Notes: generated by a model from the sequence alone, not told the origin. A stretch of DNA of 39,321 nt from JBBQZP01 sp038207585 (GCA_038207585.1 JBBQZP010000031.1:1-39321); one strand, 5' to 3'. Counted from the stretch's first letter, positions 15,203 through 23,456 are shown. Numbers and translations are program-made.

Positions 15203-15775
15203 CTAGTCTTCCAAACGGGCCGTTTCGTCGCATGTTCCATAAACTTCAAGTATTTTCGACCTTGCGTCCAAGATGGTTACTTGATGATCCAAATCCCAAT
15301 GCCACAGAAAGTCTGTAAAGTGGGGAACAAATCGTTTGTCGCGAAGTGCAAGATGGGTCAACAGAGCTTCGCCGAACTGGGTATTTGAATTTTCATACAA
15401 GCAACCAAAGGTAGCGTTGTTTTTCGCGACGATATCAAGGATGCGCTTGAGTAACGCGTATATTTGCCCTTGGAACTTCGAAATAGTGATAGCTTTGTCC
15501 CAAAAGGCGGGACAGAACAGTGTCCAAGGATCATTTGGATCGCCTATTATGTGTGCGCCCAACGACAGGCCAAGTTGAGGCGCGACACCTTTGATTTCTA
15601 GGCATATCTGTTGATAGGATACGCCCTTGTCAGACTTATGCGCTTCGATATCTGTGAGCGCCGCGTCGAAATCAGTCAGGATAGCATCAATATCTTTCTC
15701 ATCAGACATGCCTTCTGCGTTGATGATGATGTAACGCGTCATTTCGGCTTGGTCATATTTTGACATGAGCGGCAT
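15203..15775 (-). CDS. Hypothetical protein in a low-GC patch
   Basis: This 190-residue soluble protein matches no family I recognise. It is acidic in its N-terminal half (SDEKDIDAILTDFDAALTDIEAH). It contains IYALLKRILDIVAKNNATFGCLYENSNTQFGEALLTHLALRDKRFVPHFTDFLWHWDLDHQV, which reads like a helical globular domain. The ATG at 15775 is supported by AGAGGAG nine bases upstream. No signal peptide or membrane helix is seen. Codon use is clearly more AT-rich than that of the flanking ribosomal and transporter genes, suggesting transfer from elsewhere. Single accessory genes of this type are often immunity or stress proteins, but nothing here shows that. Confidence 0.75.
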   Translation of the reverse strand: MPLMSKYDQAEMTRYIIINAEGMSDEKDIDAILTDFDAALTDIEAHKSDKGVSYQQICLEIKGVAPQLGLSLGAHIIGDPNDPWTLFCPAFWDKAITISKFQGQIYALLKRILDIVAKNNATFGCLYENSNTQFGEALLTHLALRDKRFVPHFTDFLWHWDLDHQVTILDARSKILEVYGTCDETARLED

Positions 15776-16183
15776 TTGATAGGTTCTCCTCTTGGCAGCT
15801 CGCAGCCTTGGTAAAAGCTGTTTTTGTTAAGTAAAAATTGTTCATGTTGATAGCAAGGCAGGCTCCGGCACAGCCGTTGGATCGAACGCTCGCTTAAGCT
15901 GACAACGGAGAAATTCGAAGCATCGGACTCGGATCGGCTGCTCAAAGACACTTCCAAAAACCACCGTTTGTTGAACGGTGCGCCAAGTCGGACATCGGCG
16001 CACTTGCAACGAAGGTCAGAAAAGTCCGCATTGCGTATGCTCGCCCCATGACACAGTCCGCAAGCGACGAAAGCTATCAAGGGTCGCCCACCAACACCCA
16101 AGCGCAAACTCCCCCCAAGCCGTCAATTGCTGGATCACCCCGTATCTGATACTTTTTCTTATGCCCACAAGCCCAGACTCCCC
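15776..16183. other. Gene-poor spacer on the right of the low-GC patch
   Basis: These 408 bp contain a 122-codon minus-strand frame (15739-16107) that I do not accept as a gene. It overlaps the start and ribosome binding site of the hypothetical gene at 15775 and has an unnatural Cys/Arg/Ser-rich composition. No terminator or RNA gene was recognised. Confidence 0.5.
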
Positions 16184-16426
16184 ATGAAAACCATCCTCCT
16201 CCCGCTCACCCTCCTGATCCTTGGCGGTGGGGGCCTCGCAGGGTTCGAATACTGGCGCTATGTCACCAAGGGCGACGATCCTTATGACGAGATCGGCATC
16301 TCACTGAACCAATCCATGCCGGGCCCCATCCGCGACTGGGGCTGCGGCAAGCTGAAAGTGCGGTTCGGGCAGGGTCTGCCGCCCTTGGGCTGCGCCAGCG
16401 CCGCCGATCCCGCGGTCTGGCGGTAA
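16184..16426 (+). CDS. Small membrane-anchored or exported protein
   Basis: This 80-residue protein has a hydrophobic N-terminal segment (MKTILLPLTLLILGGGGLAGFEYW), either an uncleaved anchor or a signal peptide. A short polar domain follows, with two cysteines (WGCGKLKVRFGQGLPPLGCAS) that could form a disulfide in the periplasm. I do not recognise the family. The start at 16184 is preferred because it directly precedes the hydrophobic segment, although no clear Shine-Dalgarno sequence is present. It is followed 120 bp later by the EamA transporter on the same strand. Confidence 0.6.
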   Translation: MKTILLPLTLLILGGGGLAGFEYWRYVTKGDDPYDEIGISLNQSMPGPIRDWGCGKLKVRFGQGLPPLGCASAADPAVWR

Positions 16427-16549
16427 CACGGGCACCCGCCCTGCAGCCGCAGCACCACTTTCACCACCTGCCCGCACCTGCATGTCGGAAACGGGTCAGA
16501 CAGCACGACCTGATTGCGCGTTTTCTGAGCAGACCCGACCACATGGCGC

Positions 16550-17521
16550 ATGATGACAGTCCTTCCTCAATCCCCCGCCGCGCAACCTGCGGCCCAGACC
16601 GCTGCCGGAGGAAACCTGCGTGGCATTGGCTTTCTCGTCTGCGGCATCGCGCTGTTTTCGGTGCAGGATTTGATCCTGAAACTGCTGTCGGGCGAATACC
16701 CGCTGTCACAAGCGATGGTGTTCCGAAGCCTGACCGCCCTGCCGCTGCTCTTTGCGCTGGTGCTGCGCGATGGCGGCGCGCGCAGTCTTGTGACCCCCGG
16801 CATGGGTCGGATGATCGCGCGCGGGTTCCTGCTGTTTCTGGCCTACACGCTTTACTACATGGCGCTGGCCGCGATGCCGATTGCCACGGTGGTCGCGCTG
16901 TTTTTCGCAGCCCCTTTGTTCATCACCGTGCTGTCGGTTCTGATCCTGAAAGAACTTGTCGGCCCGCTTCGCTGGGGCGCAATTGCGGTGGGCTTTGGCG
17001 GCGTGGTGCTGATGGCGCGGCCCGGAACCGATCTCTTCGACTGGGCCGCGTTTCTTGCCGTTGGCTCCGCCGCGACCTACGCGCTGTCGATGATCACCGC
17101 GCGCAGCATGGGGCGGCACGAGACGGCCCCCGCGATGGCCTTCTGGGGCAATGCGGTGTTCCTGTTTTGCGCGGTGGCCCTTTCGCTGATCTACGGGCGC
17201 GGCGGCCAACCCGAGGCTGCGCACAAAAGCCTTGCCTTCCTGACCCGCGCCTGGGTCACGCCAACGCCAACCGACCTTGGGCTGATGTGCCTGTGCGGTG
17301 TGATCGCTGCCGTGGCGCTGACGCTGCTGACCCAAGCCTACCGGCTGGGCGAGGCCAGCATCATCGCCCCGTTTGAGTACACGGCAATGATCTGGGGCGT
17401 GATTTACGGCTGGGTTTTCTGGCGCGACTGGCCAACCCCGGTAGGCTGGATCGGGATCAGCATCATTACGGGAGCAGGCCTCTTTGTTCTGTGGCGCGAA
17501 CGAATGGCGAAAGCCCCATGA
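16550..17521 (+). CDS. EamA/DMT superfamily transporter
   Basis: This 323-residue inner-membrane protein has ten predicted helices arranged as two EamA repeats, typical of drug/metabolite exporters of the RhaT/YdcZ type. IALFSVQDLILKLLSGEYPLSQAMVFRSL opens the first repeat. LTLLTQAYRLGEASIIAPFEYTAMIWGVIYGWVFWRDWPTP in the second repeat is a strongly conserved block. The substrate is unknown; family members export amino acids, carnitine-like compounds or nucleosides. The first of two adjacent ATGs (16550, 16553) is used here. Its stop codon touches the terminator shared with the opposing tig gene. A paralogue of the same superfamily lies at 31373. Confidence 0.92.
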   Translation: MMTVLPQSPAAQPAAQTAAGGNLRGIGFLVCGIALFSVQDLILKLLSGEYPLSQAMVFRSLTALPLLFALVLRDGGARSLVTPGMGRMIARGFLLFLAYTLYYMALAAMPIATVVALFFAAPLFITVLSVLILKELVGPLRWGAIAVGFGGVVLMARPGTDLFDWAAFLAVGSAATYALSMITARSMGRHETAPAMAFWGNAVFLFCAVALSLIYGRGGQPEAAHKSLAFLTRAWVTPTPTDLGLMCLCGVIAAVALTLLTQAYRLGEASIIAPFEYTAMIWGVIYGWVFWRDWPTPVGWIGISIITGAGLFVLWRERMAKAP

Positions 17522-17550
17522 AAAAGGCCGCGCCCCCAAAGGCGCGGCCC
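17521..17550. terminator. Terminator between the EamA gene and tig (convergent)
   Basis: GGCCGCGCC and GGCGCGGCC form a 9-bp perfect stem around a CCCAAA loop, with AAAAA on its left side. That gives a T-run for the minus-strand tig transcript. It begins on the last base of the EamA stop codon. Confidence 0.9.
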
Positions 17551-17573
17551 TGTCAACTTTCCGGACCGGAAAA

Positions 17574-18908
17574 TTACATCTCGTCCAGCGCCTCAATCGC
17601 CTTTTGCAGCGCCTCTTTCTTGACAGTCTTTTCGGTCACCTTGGCACCCGCCACGATGAAATCAACCACCTTGTCTTCAAAGATCGGCGCGCGAAGCTGT
17701 TGCTGCATCTGCGGGTTTTTCTGCACGAATTCAAAGAACTGACGCTCTTGCCCCGGATACTGACGCGCCTGCCCCATGACGGCCTGCGTCATCTCGGCGT
17801 CGGTCACGGTGATCTCGGCCTTGCGCCCGATTTCGGCCAGAAGCAGCCCCAGCCGCACCCGGCGTTCGGCCAGCGACTTGTGCTCGTCCGTCGTTTCAAC
17901 CGACCCGTGGTTGTGGTCATGCACCTCGGGGTTTTCTTCGTGCCAAAGCTGATGCGCGATTTGCCCCGCCTCGGCATCCACCAGGGACGACGGCAAGTCG
18001 AACTTCACCATGCCATCAAGCTGATCCAGCAGACTGCGTTTCATGACGGCGCGCGCGGCACCGACATATTCCGCCTCAAGCCGTTCCGAGATCTGGCCCT
18101 TCAACGCGGCAAGATCTTCCGCGCCATATTTCTTGGCCAACTCATCGTTGATCTCCGCCGCAACCGGGCCTTTCACGGCCTTGATCGCGCAGGCAAAGAC
18201 CGCAGCCTTGCCAGCCAGATTCTTCGCGCCGTATTCGGCGGGGAAGCTGACCTTCACATCCAGTTCGTCACCGGCCTTCGCACCAACCAACTGCTCTTCA
18301 AAGCCCGGAATGAACGACCCCGACCCCAGAACCAGAGGATAATCCTCGGCGGTGCCGCCGTCGAACAACTCGCCATCGACCGAACCCTTGAAGTCGATCA
18401 CGACCTGATCGCCGTCCTTGGCCTTGGAGCCTTTCTTGCGATCCTCGAATGATTGTGACGACGACGCCAGATTGGTCAGCGCCTCATCCACGGCCTCGGC
18501 TTCCGCCTTCACCACCAGCCGGTCCAGCTTGACCTTGGATGCATCCAGATCCGGGATCTCGGGCAATGCCTCATACGACATTTCGACGACAACATCCTGA
18601 CCCTCGGCCCAGGACTCGCCGTTGACCATCTTGACCTCGGGCTGCATCGCCGGACGGTCGCCTGACGCCTCGAAATGGTTCTTCATGGCCTCGTCGATGG
18701 CGTTCTGCATCGCATCGCCCAACAGGCGCGCCCCGAACTGCTTGCGCAGCATCGGCATCGGCACCTTGCCCTTGCGAAAGCCCTTCATCTCGACCTCGGG
18801 CTGCGCCTTGATCAGCTCTTCGGTGACTTTCGCTTCCAGTTCGGCCGTTGTCACCGTGATGGTGTAACCGCGCTTGAGACCTTCGTTCAGGGTCGGCGTG
18901 ACCTGCAT
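17574..18908 (-). CDS. tig: Trigger factor
   Basis: Trigger factor is the ribosome-associated chaperone and peptidyl-prolyl isomerase that meets nascent chains at the exit tunnel. The 444-residue protein has the N-terminal ribosome-binding domain with the L23-docking loop GFRKGKVP (43-50). The FKBP-type PPIase domain (about 160-250) includes GDQVVIDFKGSVDGELFDGG and SGSFIPGFEEQLVGAKAGD. A long helical C-terminal chaperone domain follows. The start at MQVTPTLNEGLKRGYTITV is the family start; the longer frame runs into the tRNA region. It lies 25 bases downstream of tRNA-Leu on the same strand, so the two may share a transcript. Confidence 0.97.
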   Translation of the reverse strand: MQVTPTLNEGLKRGYTITVTTAELEAKVTEELIKAQPEVEMKGFRKGKVPMPMLRKQFGARLLGDAMQNAIDEAMKNHFEASGDRPAMQPEVKMVNGESWAEGQDVVVEMSYEALPEIPDLDASKVKLDRLVVKAEAEAVDEALTNLASSSQSFEDRKKGSKAKDGDQVVIDFKGSVDGELFDGGTAEDYPLVLGSGSFIPGFEEQLVGAKAGDELDVKVSFPAEYGAKNLAGKAAVFACAIKAVKGPVAAEINDELAKKYGAEDLAALKGQISERLEAEYVGAARAVMKRSLLDQLDGMVKFDLPSSLVDAEAGQIAHQLWHEENPEVHDHNHGSVETTDEHKSLAERRVRLGLLLAEIGRKAEITVTDAEMTQAVMGQARQYPGQERQFFEFVQKNPQMQQQLRAPIFEDKVVDFIVAGAKVTEKTVKKEALQKAIEALDEM

Positions 18909-18932
18909 CTTATCGTCCTTTTTCCATACCTC

Positions 18933-19017
18933 TGGTGCGGGTGGAGGGACTTGAACCCCCACGCCTTGCGGCGCCAGAACCTAAATCTGGTGCGTCTGCC
19001 AATTTCGCCACACCCGC
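18933..19017 (-). tRNA. tRNA-Leu (anticodon UAG)
   Basis: The minus strand folds into an 85-nt type II tRNA. The acceptor arm GCGGGTG pairs with CACCCGC, followed by an A discriminator and an encoded CCA. The anticodon stem CCAGA/TCTGG encloses TTTAGGT, giving anticodon TAG, which reads CUA and other CUN leucine codons. A variable arm and GGTTCAAGTCC T-loop follow. Type II with an A discriminator fits leucine. Confidence 0.96.
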
Positions 19018-19185
19018 AAAACGTGAACGAGGCAGCCCTGCCCGCAGGCCAAGGCCACCTCGCAAATCCGCGCCCTTCTAACAAAGCCAAGCGCGGGAAG
19101 CGAGAGGAAAAAACGCCCGGAAAAAAGCTATCCCTGAACGCATTATTGACATATTCTCACGAAAAAAAGACGAGGCAGAACAGCA

Positions 19186-19656
19186 ATGAGACCAAAGCAC
19201 ATGTCCACCGTGATCGCAGCAGACGTCCAGCAGACCGCAGCCACAGCCCAGTTGACGGAAGGCACCATCGTGCTGACCCTCGCAGGGGCGCTGCCGGTGG
19301 AACATCTGACCCCCGGCGATCGCATCATCACCCGCAACGGCGCGCGCAGTCTGACAGGGCTGTCCGTGACCGAAGCGACGGCCGCCCCGATGATACGCGT
19401 GACCGCGTCGGCCATCGGGGTGGAGCAGCCCGAGGATGACATGTTCGTCACCCCCGGTCAGCAGATCCTGATCCGCGACTGGCGTGCCAAGGCGCTCAAA
19501 GGCGCGGAACAAGCTGTGGTGTCGGCCGACAAACTGGCCGACGGCGAATATATCCGCGCCGTGACACTGGCAAAAGTGCGCCTCTACACGATCAGCTTTG
19601 ATGCGCCGCAAGTGATCTATGCGAACGGACTGGAGCTTGCCTGCACCGCCGCCTGA
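19186..19656 (+). CDS. Small stand-alone Hint-domain protein (Hint_2-like)
   Basis: This 156-residue protein is almost entirely one Hint (hedgehog/intein) domain. GTIVLTLAGALPVEHLTPGDRIITRNGARSLTGL matches the N-terminal block and FVTPGQQILIRDWRAKAL a central block. YTISFDAPQVIYANGLELACTAA is the C-terminal block. Similar domains are frequent in Rhodobacteraceae, usually at the C-terminus of large secreted proteins. Here the residue preceding the GTxV block is Thr-Glu rather than the catalytic Cys expected for autoprocessing, so it may be inactive for cleavage or act as a binding domain. No signal peptide is evident. GAGG lies 12 bases before the first ATG; an ATG at 19201 is an alternative. 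Confidence 0.8.
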   Translation: MRPKHMSTVIAADVQQTAATAQLTEGTIVLTLAGALPVEHLTPGDRIITRNGARSLTGLSVTEATAAPMIRVTASAIGVEQPEDDMFVTPGQQILIRDWRAKALKGAEQAVVSADKLADGEYIRAVTLAKVRLYTISFDAPQVIYANGLELACTAA

Positions 19657-19700
19657 CGACGGAAAGCCTGATTACCCAAAAACCGTCCGCCTTCTTTCCG

Positions 19701-19723
19701 GCAAAAATATCCTCGCCGAAGGC
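19701..19723 (+). repeat. Partial copy of the interspersed GCAAAAATA repeat
   Basis: GCAAAAATAT followed by CCTCGCCGAAGGC corresponds to the right half of the repeat at 1411 and 6019. The 13-base CCTCGCCGAAGGC block is identical to 1311-1323. It lies between the Hint gene and the opposing nnr gene. Confidence 0.55.
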
Positions 19724-19766
19724 TCCGCCCCAAAACTCCCCGCGCCACCCCCACGGCTGGCGCGCC

Positions 19767-19808
19767 AAAAGTTTTCGAAAACTTTTGCAAAATTCTTGCA
19801 AGAATTTT
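19767..19808. terminator. Twin 20-bp perfect palindromes after nnr
   Basis: AAAAGTTTTC followed by its complement (19767-19786) and AAAATTCTTG followed by its complement (19789-19808) are two perfect palindromes two bases apart. They lie 7 bases past the nnr stop, in the convergent space with the Hint gene. A/T-rich stems with T-runs on both strands suit bidirectional termination, but the doubled structure is unusual. Confidence 0.6.
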
Positions 19809-19814
19809 GGCCCC

Positions 19815-21398
19815 TCACAGCCCCAGCGCGCGAAACACCTTCGGCAGTTCGTCGGCCAGATCCTCGGCAATCAGGCCCGGCCCGAAACTGCGCGCACATT
19901 CCACATGCAGCCAGGCCGCCGTTTCGGCCGCCGACATCGGATCAAACCCCCGCGCCAAAAGCCCCGCGACAAACCCCGCCAGCACATCGCCTGATCCTGC
20001 CGTCGCAAGCCAGGGTGCCGCGCGGTCATAAACGGCGGCATTGATGCTGCACCGACCGTCCCTCTGCGCAATCACCGTATCCGCCCCCTTGTAAAGCACC
20101 ACGCACCCCGCCCGCGCCGCCGCTTCCCGCGTCGCATTGACCTTGGAATAGGCCGGGCCACGCACCGCCGGGGCCGCCAGTTTTTCGGCGATATCGGGAA
20201 ACAACCGCGCAAACTCACCCCCGTGCGGCGTCAGAACACACCCCTCGTGCAGCCCAGCGAAGAGCGTCGCATCGCGAGCGATAAGCGTCAGCGCATCGGC
20301 ATCCAGCACTAGCTTGCGCCCGCTGGCCAAAGCCCGTGCCACCAAAGCGCGGGCCTCCTCGCCCAGCCCCAACCCCGGCCCGACACACAGCGCATTGATC
20401 CGCGCATCCTGCAGCACCGCCGCCAGATCCCCCGCCCCGTCAATCTGCCGCAGCATGATCGCATCCAGCCGTGCCGCATGCTCCGCCAAAGCCACCGCCC
20501 CGCACCCCACCGTCACCACCCCCGCCCCAATCCGCAGCGCCCCCCGTGCCGCCAGCCGCGCGGCTCCGGTGTGTGAGGGCGGGCCGGAGAGGATAAGGGC
20601 ATGTCCATGGTCGTATTTGTGCCCATCAGGCAACTTGCTCAATAGATAGCATCCAGTCCGGATCAACGGCACACCGCGACCCAACCTTAAACCGATGTTT
20701 ACATGAGCGATTTTTCCGCACTGGAAAGGGCCATCCACCAAATATTGGCCAATTTTGCCTTGGTGAAAAGTTACAGTTAAATGAGCGCGAAAGGCATTGT
20801 AATCCCGCCACTGGTCTGGCGACGTATCGAGTCTCTGCCCGGTATCGCTCGATAATCCGGAAGGCATGTCAATTGAAACCAGACGGTGTATGACGGAAGG
20901 GTGAAGCGCCATGTCGATCCATTGGAACAAGGTTCCCAGCCCAAAAGCAACGGGTCGTTGCTGCCCGATGCCAAACAACGCATCGAAGATCACAGTTTGG
21001 GGTCCAAATTCGATTTCAGAAACGATCTGCTCAGCACTACCCGCCAGAAGCTCTGAATCTTGAAGGATCTGAACCTCCCCCACCTCCAACCACCGCTCAT
21101 AATTCACCCGCGCATCCGGCGGCATCTTCTCGGGGTCACCGCAAAGATAAGCCGCCACGTCCCACCCCCATTCCTTTAACACCCGCGCCACCACGAACCC
21201 GTCGCCGCCGTTCCCCCCCGGCCCGCACAGCACCACGGCGCGGTAACTCCCTGCTGCAAGCTCCGGCCATTCCGCGAAAATCGCGTCCACCACGCCGCGC
21301 CCGGCACGCTCCATCAGCTCCAGCCCGGTGACTTCGCCGCTGGCAATCGCCGCCGCCTCAATCGCGCGCATCTGGGCGGCGGTCAGAAGTTCGGTCAT
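19815..21398 (-). CDS. nnr: Bifunctional NAD(P)H-hydrate epimerase / ADP-dependent NAD(P)H-hydrate dehydratase
   Basis: The Nnr protein repairs damaged NAD(P)H hydrates: the N-terminal YjeF_N domain epimerises the R form and the C-terminal ribokinase-like domain dehydrates the S form using ADP. The 527-residue protein shows GPGGNGGDGFVVARVL and IFDALFGIGQQRPV in the epimerase part. KYDHGHALILSG, GAGVVTVG, VLTPHGGEFARLFP, KGADTVIA and GSGDVLAGFVAGLLARG lie in the dehydratase part. An adjacent ATG at 21401 is an alternative start. Residues about 108-262 (20.61-21.07 kb) are encoded by clearly AT-richer DNA than either flank, although the reading frame and domain sequence remain intact. It is divergent from glnB. 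Confidence 0.95.
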   Translation of the reverse strand: MTELLTAAQMRAIEAAAIASGEVTGLELMERAGRGVVDAIFAEWPELAAGSYRAVVLCGPGGNGGDGFVVARVLKEWGWDVAAYLCGDPEKMPPDARVNYERWLEVGEVQILQDSELLAGSAEQIVSEIEFGPQTVIFDALFGIGQQRPVAFGLGTLFQWIDMALHPSVIHRLVSIDMPSGLSSDTGQRLDTSPDQWRDYNAFRAHLTVTFHQGKIGQYLVDGPFQCGKIAHVNIGLRLGRGVPLIRTGCYLLSKLPDGHKYDHGHALILSGPPSHTGAARLAARGALRIGAGVVTVGCGAVALAEHAARLDAIMLRQIDGAGDLAAVLQDARINALCVGPGLGLGEEARALVARALASGRKLVLDADALTLIARDATLFAGLHEGCVLTPHGGEFARLFPDIAEKLAAPAVRGPAYSKVNATREAAARAGCVVLYKGADTVIAQRDGRCSINAAVYDRAAPWLATAGSGDVLAGFVAGLLARGFDPMSAAETAAWLHVECARSFGPGLIAEDLADELPKVFRALGL

Positions 21399-21428
21399 CA
21401 CAGCCTCATGTTTTCAAATTGCCCATTT

Positions 21429-21458
21429 TTTAACCGCATTGCCAAAACTTTAACCGCA
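21429..21458. promoter_or_regulatory. Direct repeat TTTAACCGCA in the nnr-glnB divergent promoter region
   Basis: TTTAACCGCA occurs at 21429-21438 and again at 21449-21458, exactly 20 bases apart, about two helical turns. The spacing suits a dimeric regulator. The region separates nnr from glnB (160 bp). No NtrC consensus was recognised, so the regulator is unknown. Confidence 0.35.
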
Positions 21459-21560
21459 ACCACCAGAATAACCCCGCCAATCCGCCGCATCCCGCCCCGC
21501 CCGATTGTCCCCCCCGCCCCGCCATGATCAGACAGAACCGGACCGACCGGGGAGAGCCAC

Positions 21561-21899
21561 ATGAAAAAGATCGAGGCGATCATCAAGCCCTTCAAGCTTG
21601 ATGAGGTCAAGGAGGCGCTGCAGGATGTCGGCGTCCAAGGCCTTTCGGTGACCGAGGTCAAGGGCTTTGGCCGCCAGAAAGGCCACACCGAACTTTATCG
21701 CGGTGCCGAATATGTCGTCGATTTCCTGCCCAAGGTGAAGATCGAGGTGGTGCTGGCCGATGACATGGTCGATGCCGCCGTCAAGGCCATCGTCGATGCC
21801 GCGCGCACCGACAAGATCGGCGACGGAAAGATCTTTGTTTATCCCGTCGAACAGGCGATCCGCATCCGCACCGGCGAATCCGGCGACGACGCAATCTGA
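21561..21899 (+). CDS. glnB: Nitrogen regulatory protein PII
   Basis: PII is the trimeric sensor that integrates 2-oxoglutarate, ATP/ADP and glutamine signals and controls glutamine synthetase adenylylation and NtrB/NtrC. The 112-residue protein is full length. The uridylylation site Y51 lies in the T-loop (GHTELYRGAEYVVDFLPK), and the C-terminal GDGKIFVYPVEQAIRIRTGESGDDAI is typical of GlnB rather than GlnK. GGGAGAG precedes the ATG. glnA follows after 97 bp on the same strand, the standard alphaproteobacterial glnBA operon. Confidence 0.97.
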   Translation: MKKIEAIIKPFKLDEVKEALQDVGVQGLSVTEVKGFGRQKGHTELYRGAEYVVDFLPKVKIEVVLADDMVDAAVKAIVDAARTDKIGDGKIFVYPVEQAIRIRTGESGDDAI

Positions 21900-21996
21900 A
21901 CGAGGCGATCTGAACATCGCCATTTGAACTGGCCAATTTTATCCATACGGGCAAACCCGCCCGCAACCGCAAACCTGAACCATAGGGGAATGTGCA

Positions 21997-23406
21997 ATGA
22001 GCAATGTGAAGACTGCTCTGAAACTGATGAAAGACGAGGAGGTCGAATATGTCGACATCCGCTTTACCGATCCCATCGGCAAGCTGCAGCATGTAACGCT
22101 GGTGGCCGACCTTGTGGACGAAGACTTCTTCGAGGAAGGCTTCATGTTCGACGGATCGTCGATTGCGGGCTGGAAGTCGATTGACCAGTCCGACATGAAG
22201 CTGATCCCGGATGCGTCTTCGGTTTATATCGACCCGTTCTATGCCGAAAAGACCATGTGCGTGCATTGCAACGTTGTCGAACCTGACACGAACGAAGCCT
22301 ACGCCCGCTGCCCGCGCCAGACGGCCGTGAAGGCGGAAGCCTTCCTCAAGGCCTCGGGCATCGGCGACACCGCCTATTTTGGGCCGGAAGCCGAGTTCTT
22401 CCTGTTCGACGATGTGCGCTATTCGGTGACACCGCGCAAAGTATCGTATGAAATCGACGCCGAAGCCGCCGCCTGGAACACCGACACCGTGACCGAAGGC
22501 GGCAACTACGGCCACCGTGCCGGCCACAAGGGCGGCTATTTCCCGGTCAACCCGGTGGACGAAGCGCAGGATATCCGCGGCGAGATGCTGTCAACGATGA
22601 AGCGCATGGGCATCAAGGTCGACAAGCACCACCACGAGGTTGCGACCTGCCAGCACGAATTGGGCATGATCTTTGGCGGTCTGGTCGAGCAGGCCGACAA
22701 CATCCAAAAATACAAATATGTCATCCACAACGTCGCCCACGCCTATGGCAAGACCGTGACGTTCATGCCCAAGCCCATGAAGGGCGACAACGGGTCTGGA
22801 ATGCACGTCAACATGTCGATCTGGAAAGACGGCAAGCCGCTGTTCGCAGGCGACAAATATGCTGATCTTAGCCAAGAGGCGCTCTATTTCATCGGCGGTA
22901 TCCTGAAGCACGCGAAATCGCTGAACGCGCTGACCAACCCCGGCACCAACAGCTACAAGCGCCTGATCCCCGGCTTTGAAGCGCCGGTGCTGCGGGCCTA
23001 TTCGGCACGCAACCGCTCGGGCTGCGTTCGTATTCCGTGGACGGAATCGCCCAAGGCCAAGCGGGTCGAGGCGCGCTTCCCCGATCCGTCGGCGAACCCG
23101 TACCTCGCCTTTGCGGCGCTGATGATGGCCGGGCTTGACGGCATCAGGAACAAGATCGACCCCGGCCCTGCTTCGGACAAGGATCTCTATGATCTGCCGC
23201 CCGAAGAGCTGGCATCGATCCCCACCGTCTGCGGCAGCCTTCGTGAGGCGTTGGAAGAGCTGGAGAAAGATCACGACTATCTGCTGGCCGGTGACGTGTT
23301 CACCAAGGACCAGTTGGAAGGTTACATGGCGCTGAAGTGGGAAGAGGTCTACGCCTTTGAACACACGCCGCATCCGGTGGAATACCAGATGTATTACTCC
23401 TGCTGA
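21997..23406 (+). CDS. glnA: Glutamine synthetase, type I
   Basis: GlnA makes glutamine from glutamate, ammonia and ATP and is the main entry point for ammonium. The 469-residue protein is full length for the dodecameric type I-beta enzyme. MFDGSSIAGWKSIDQSDM and GPEAEFFLFDDV carry substrate and metal residues. NGSGMHVNMSIWKDGKPLFAG and the ATP-binding KRLIPGFEAPV follow. Y398 in KDLYDLPPEE is the adenylylation site, implying control by GlnE and PII. It lies downstream of glnB and is closed by a strong terminator. No anomaly was seen. Confidence 0.98.
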   Translation: MSNVKTALKLMKDEEVEYVDIRFTDPIGKLQHVTLVADLVDEDFFEEGFMFDGSSIAGWKSIDQSDMKLIPDASSVYIDPFYAEKTMCVHCNVVEPDTNEAYARCPRQTAVKAEAFLKASGIGDTAYFGPEAEFFLFDDVRYSVTPRKVSYEIDAEAAAWNTDTVTEGGNYGHRAGHKGGYFPVNPVDEAQDIRGEMLSTMKRMGIKVDKHHHEVATCQHELGMIFGGLVEQADNIQKYKYVIHNVAHAYGKTVTFMPKPMKGDNGSGMHVNMSIWKDGKPLFAGDKYADLSQEALYFIGGILKHAKSLNALTNPGTNSYKRLIPGFEAPVLRAYSARNRSGCVRIPWTESPKAKRVEARFPDPSANPYLAFAALMMAGLDGIRNKIDPGPASDKDLYDLPPEELASIPTVCGSLREALEELEKDHDYLLAGDVFTKDQLEGYMALKWEEVYAFEHTPHPVEYQMYYSC

Positions 23407-23426
23407 TCCATCCGGATCTGATCTTG

Positions 23427-23456
23427 AAAGGGCACGCCGCAACGCGTGCCCTTTTT
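23427..23456 (+). terminator. Terminator after glnA
   Basis: AAAGGGCACGC (23427-23437) pairs with GCGTGCCCTTT (23444-23454) around a CGCAAC loop, followed by further T. It ends the glnBA transcript 20 bases after the glnA stop. Confidence 0.95.

Noticed and set aside
15739..16107. A 122-codon minus-strand frame upstream of the hypothetical gene at 15775
   Set aside because: It overlaps the start and ribosome binding site of a better-supported gene and has Cys/Arg/Ser-rich composition without domain similarity. It is more likely decayed repeat or spacer sequence.
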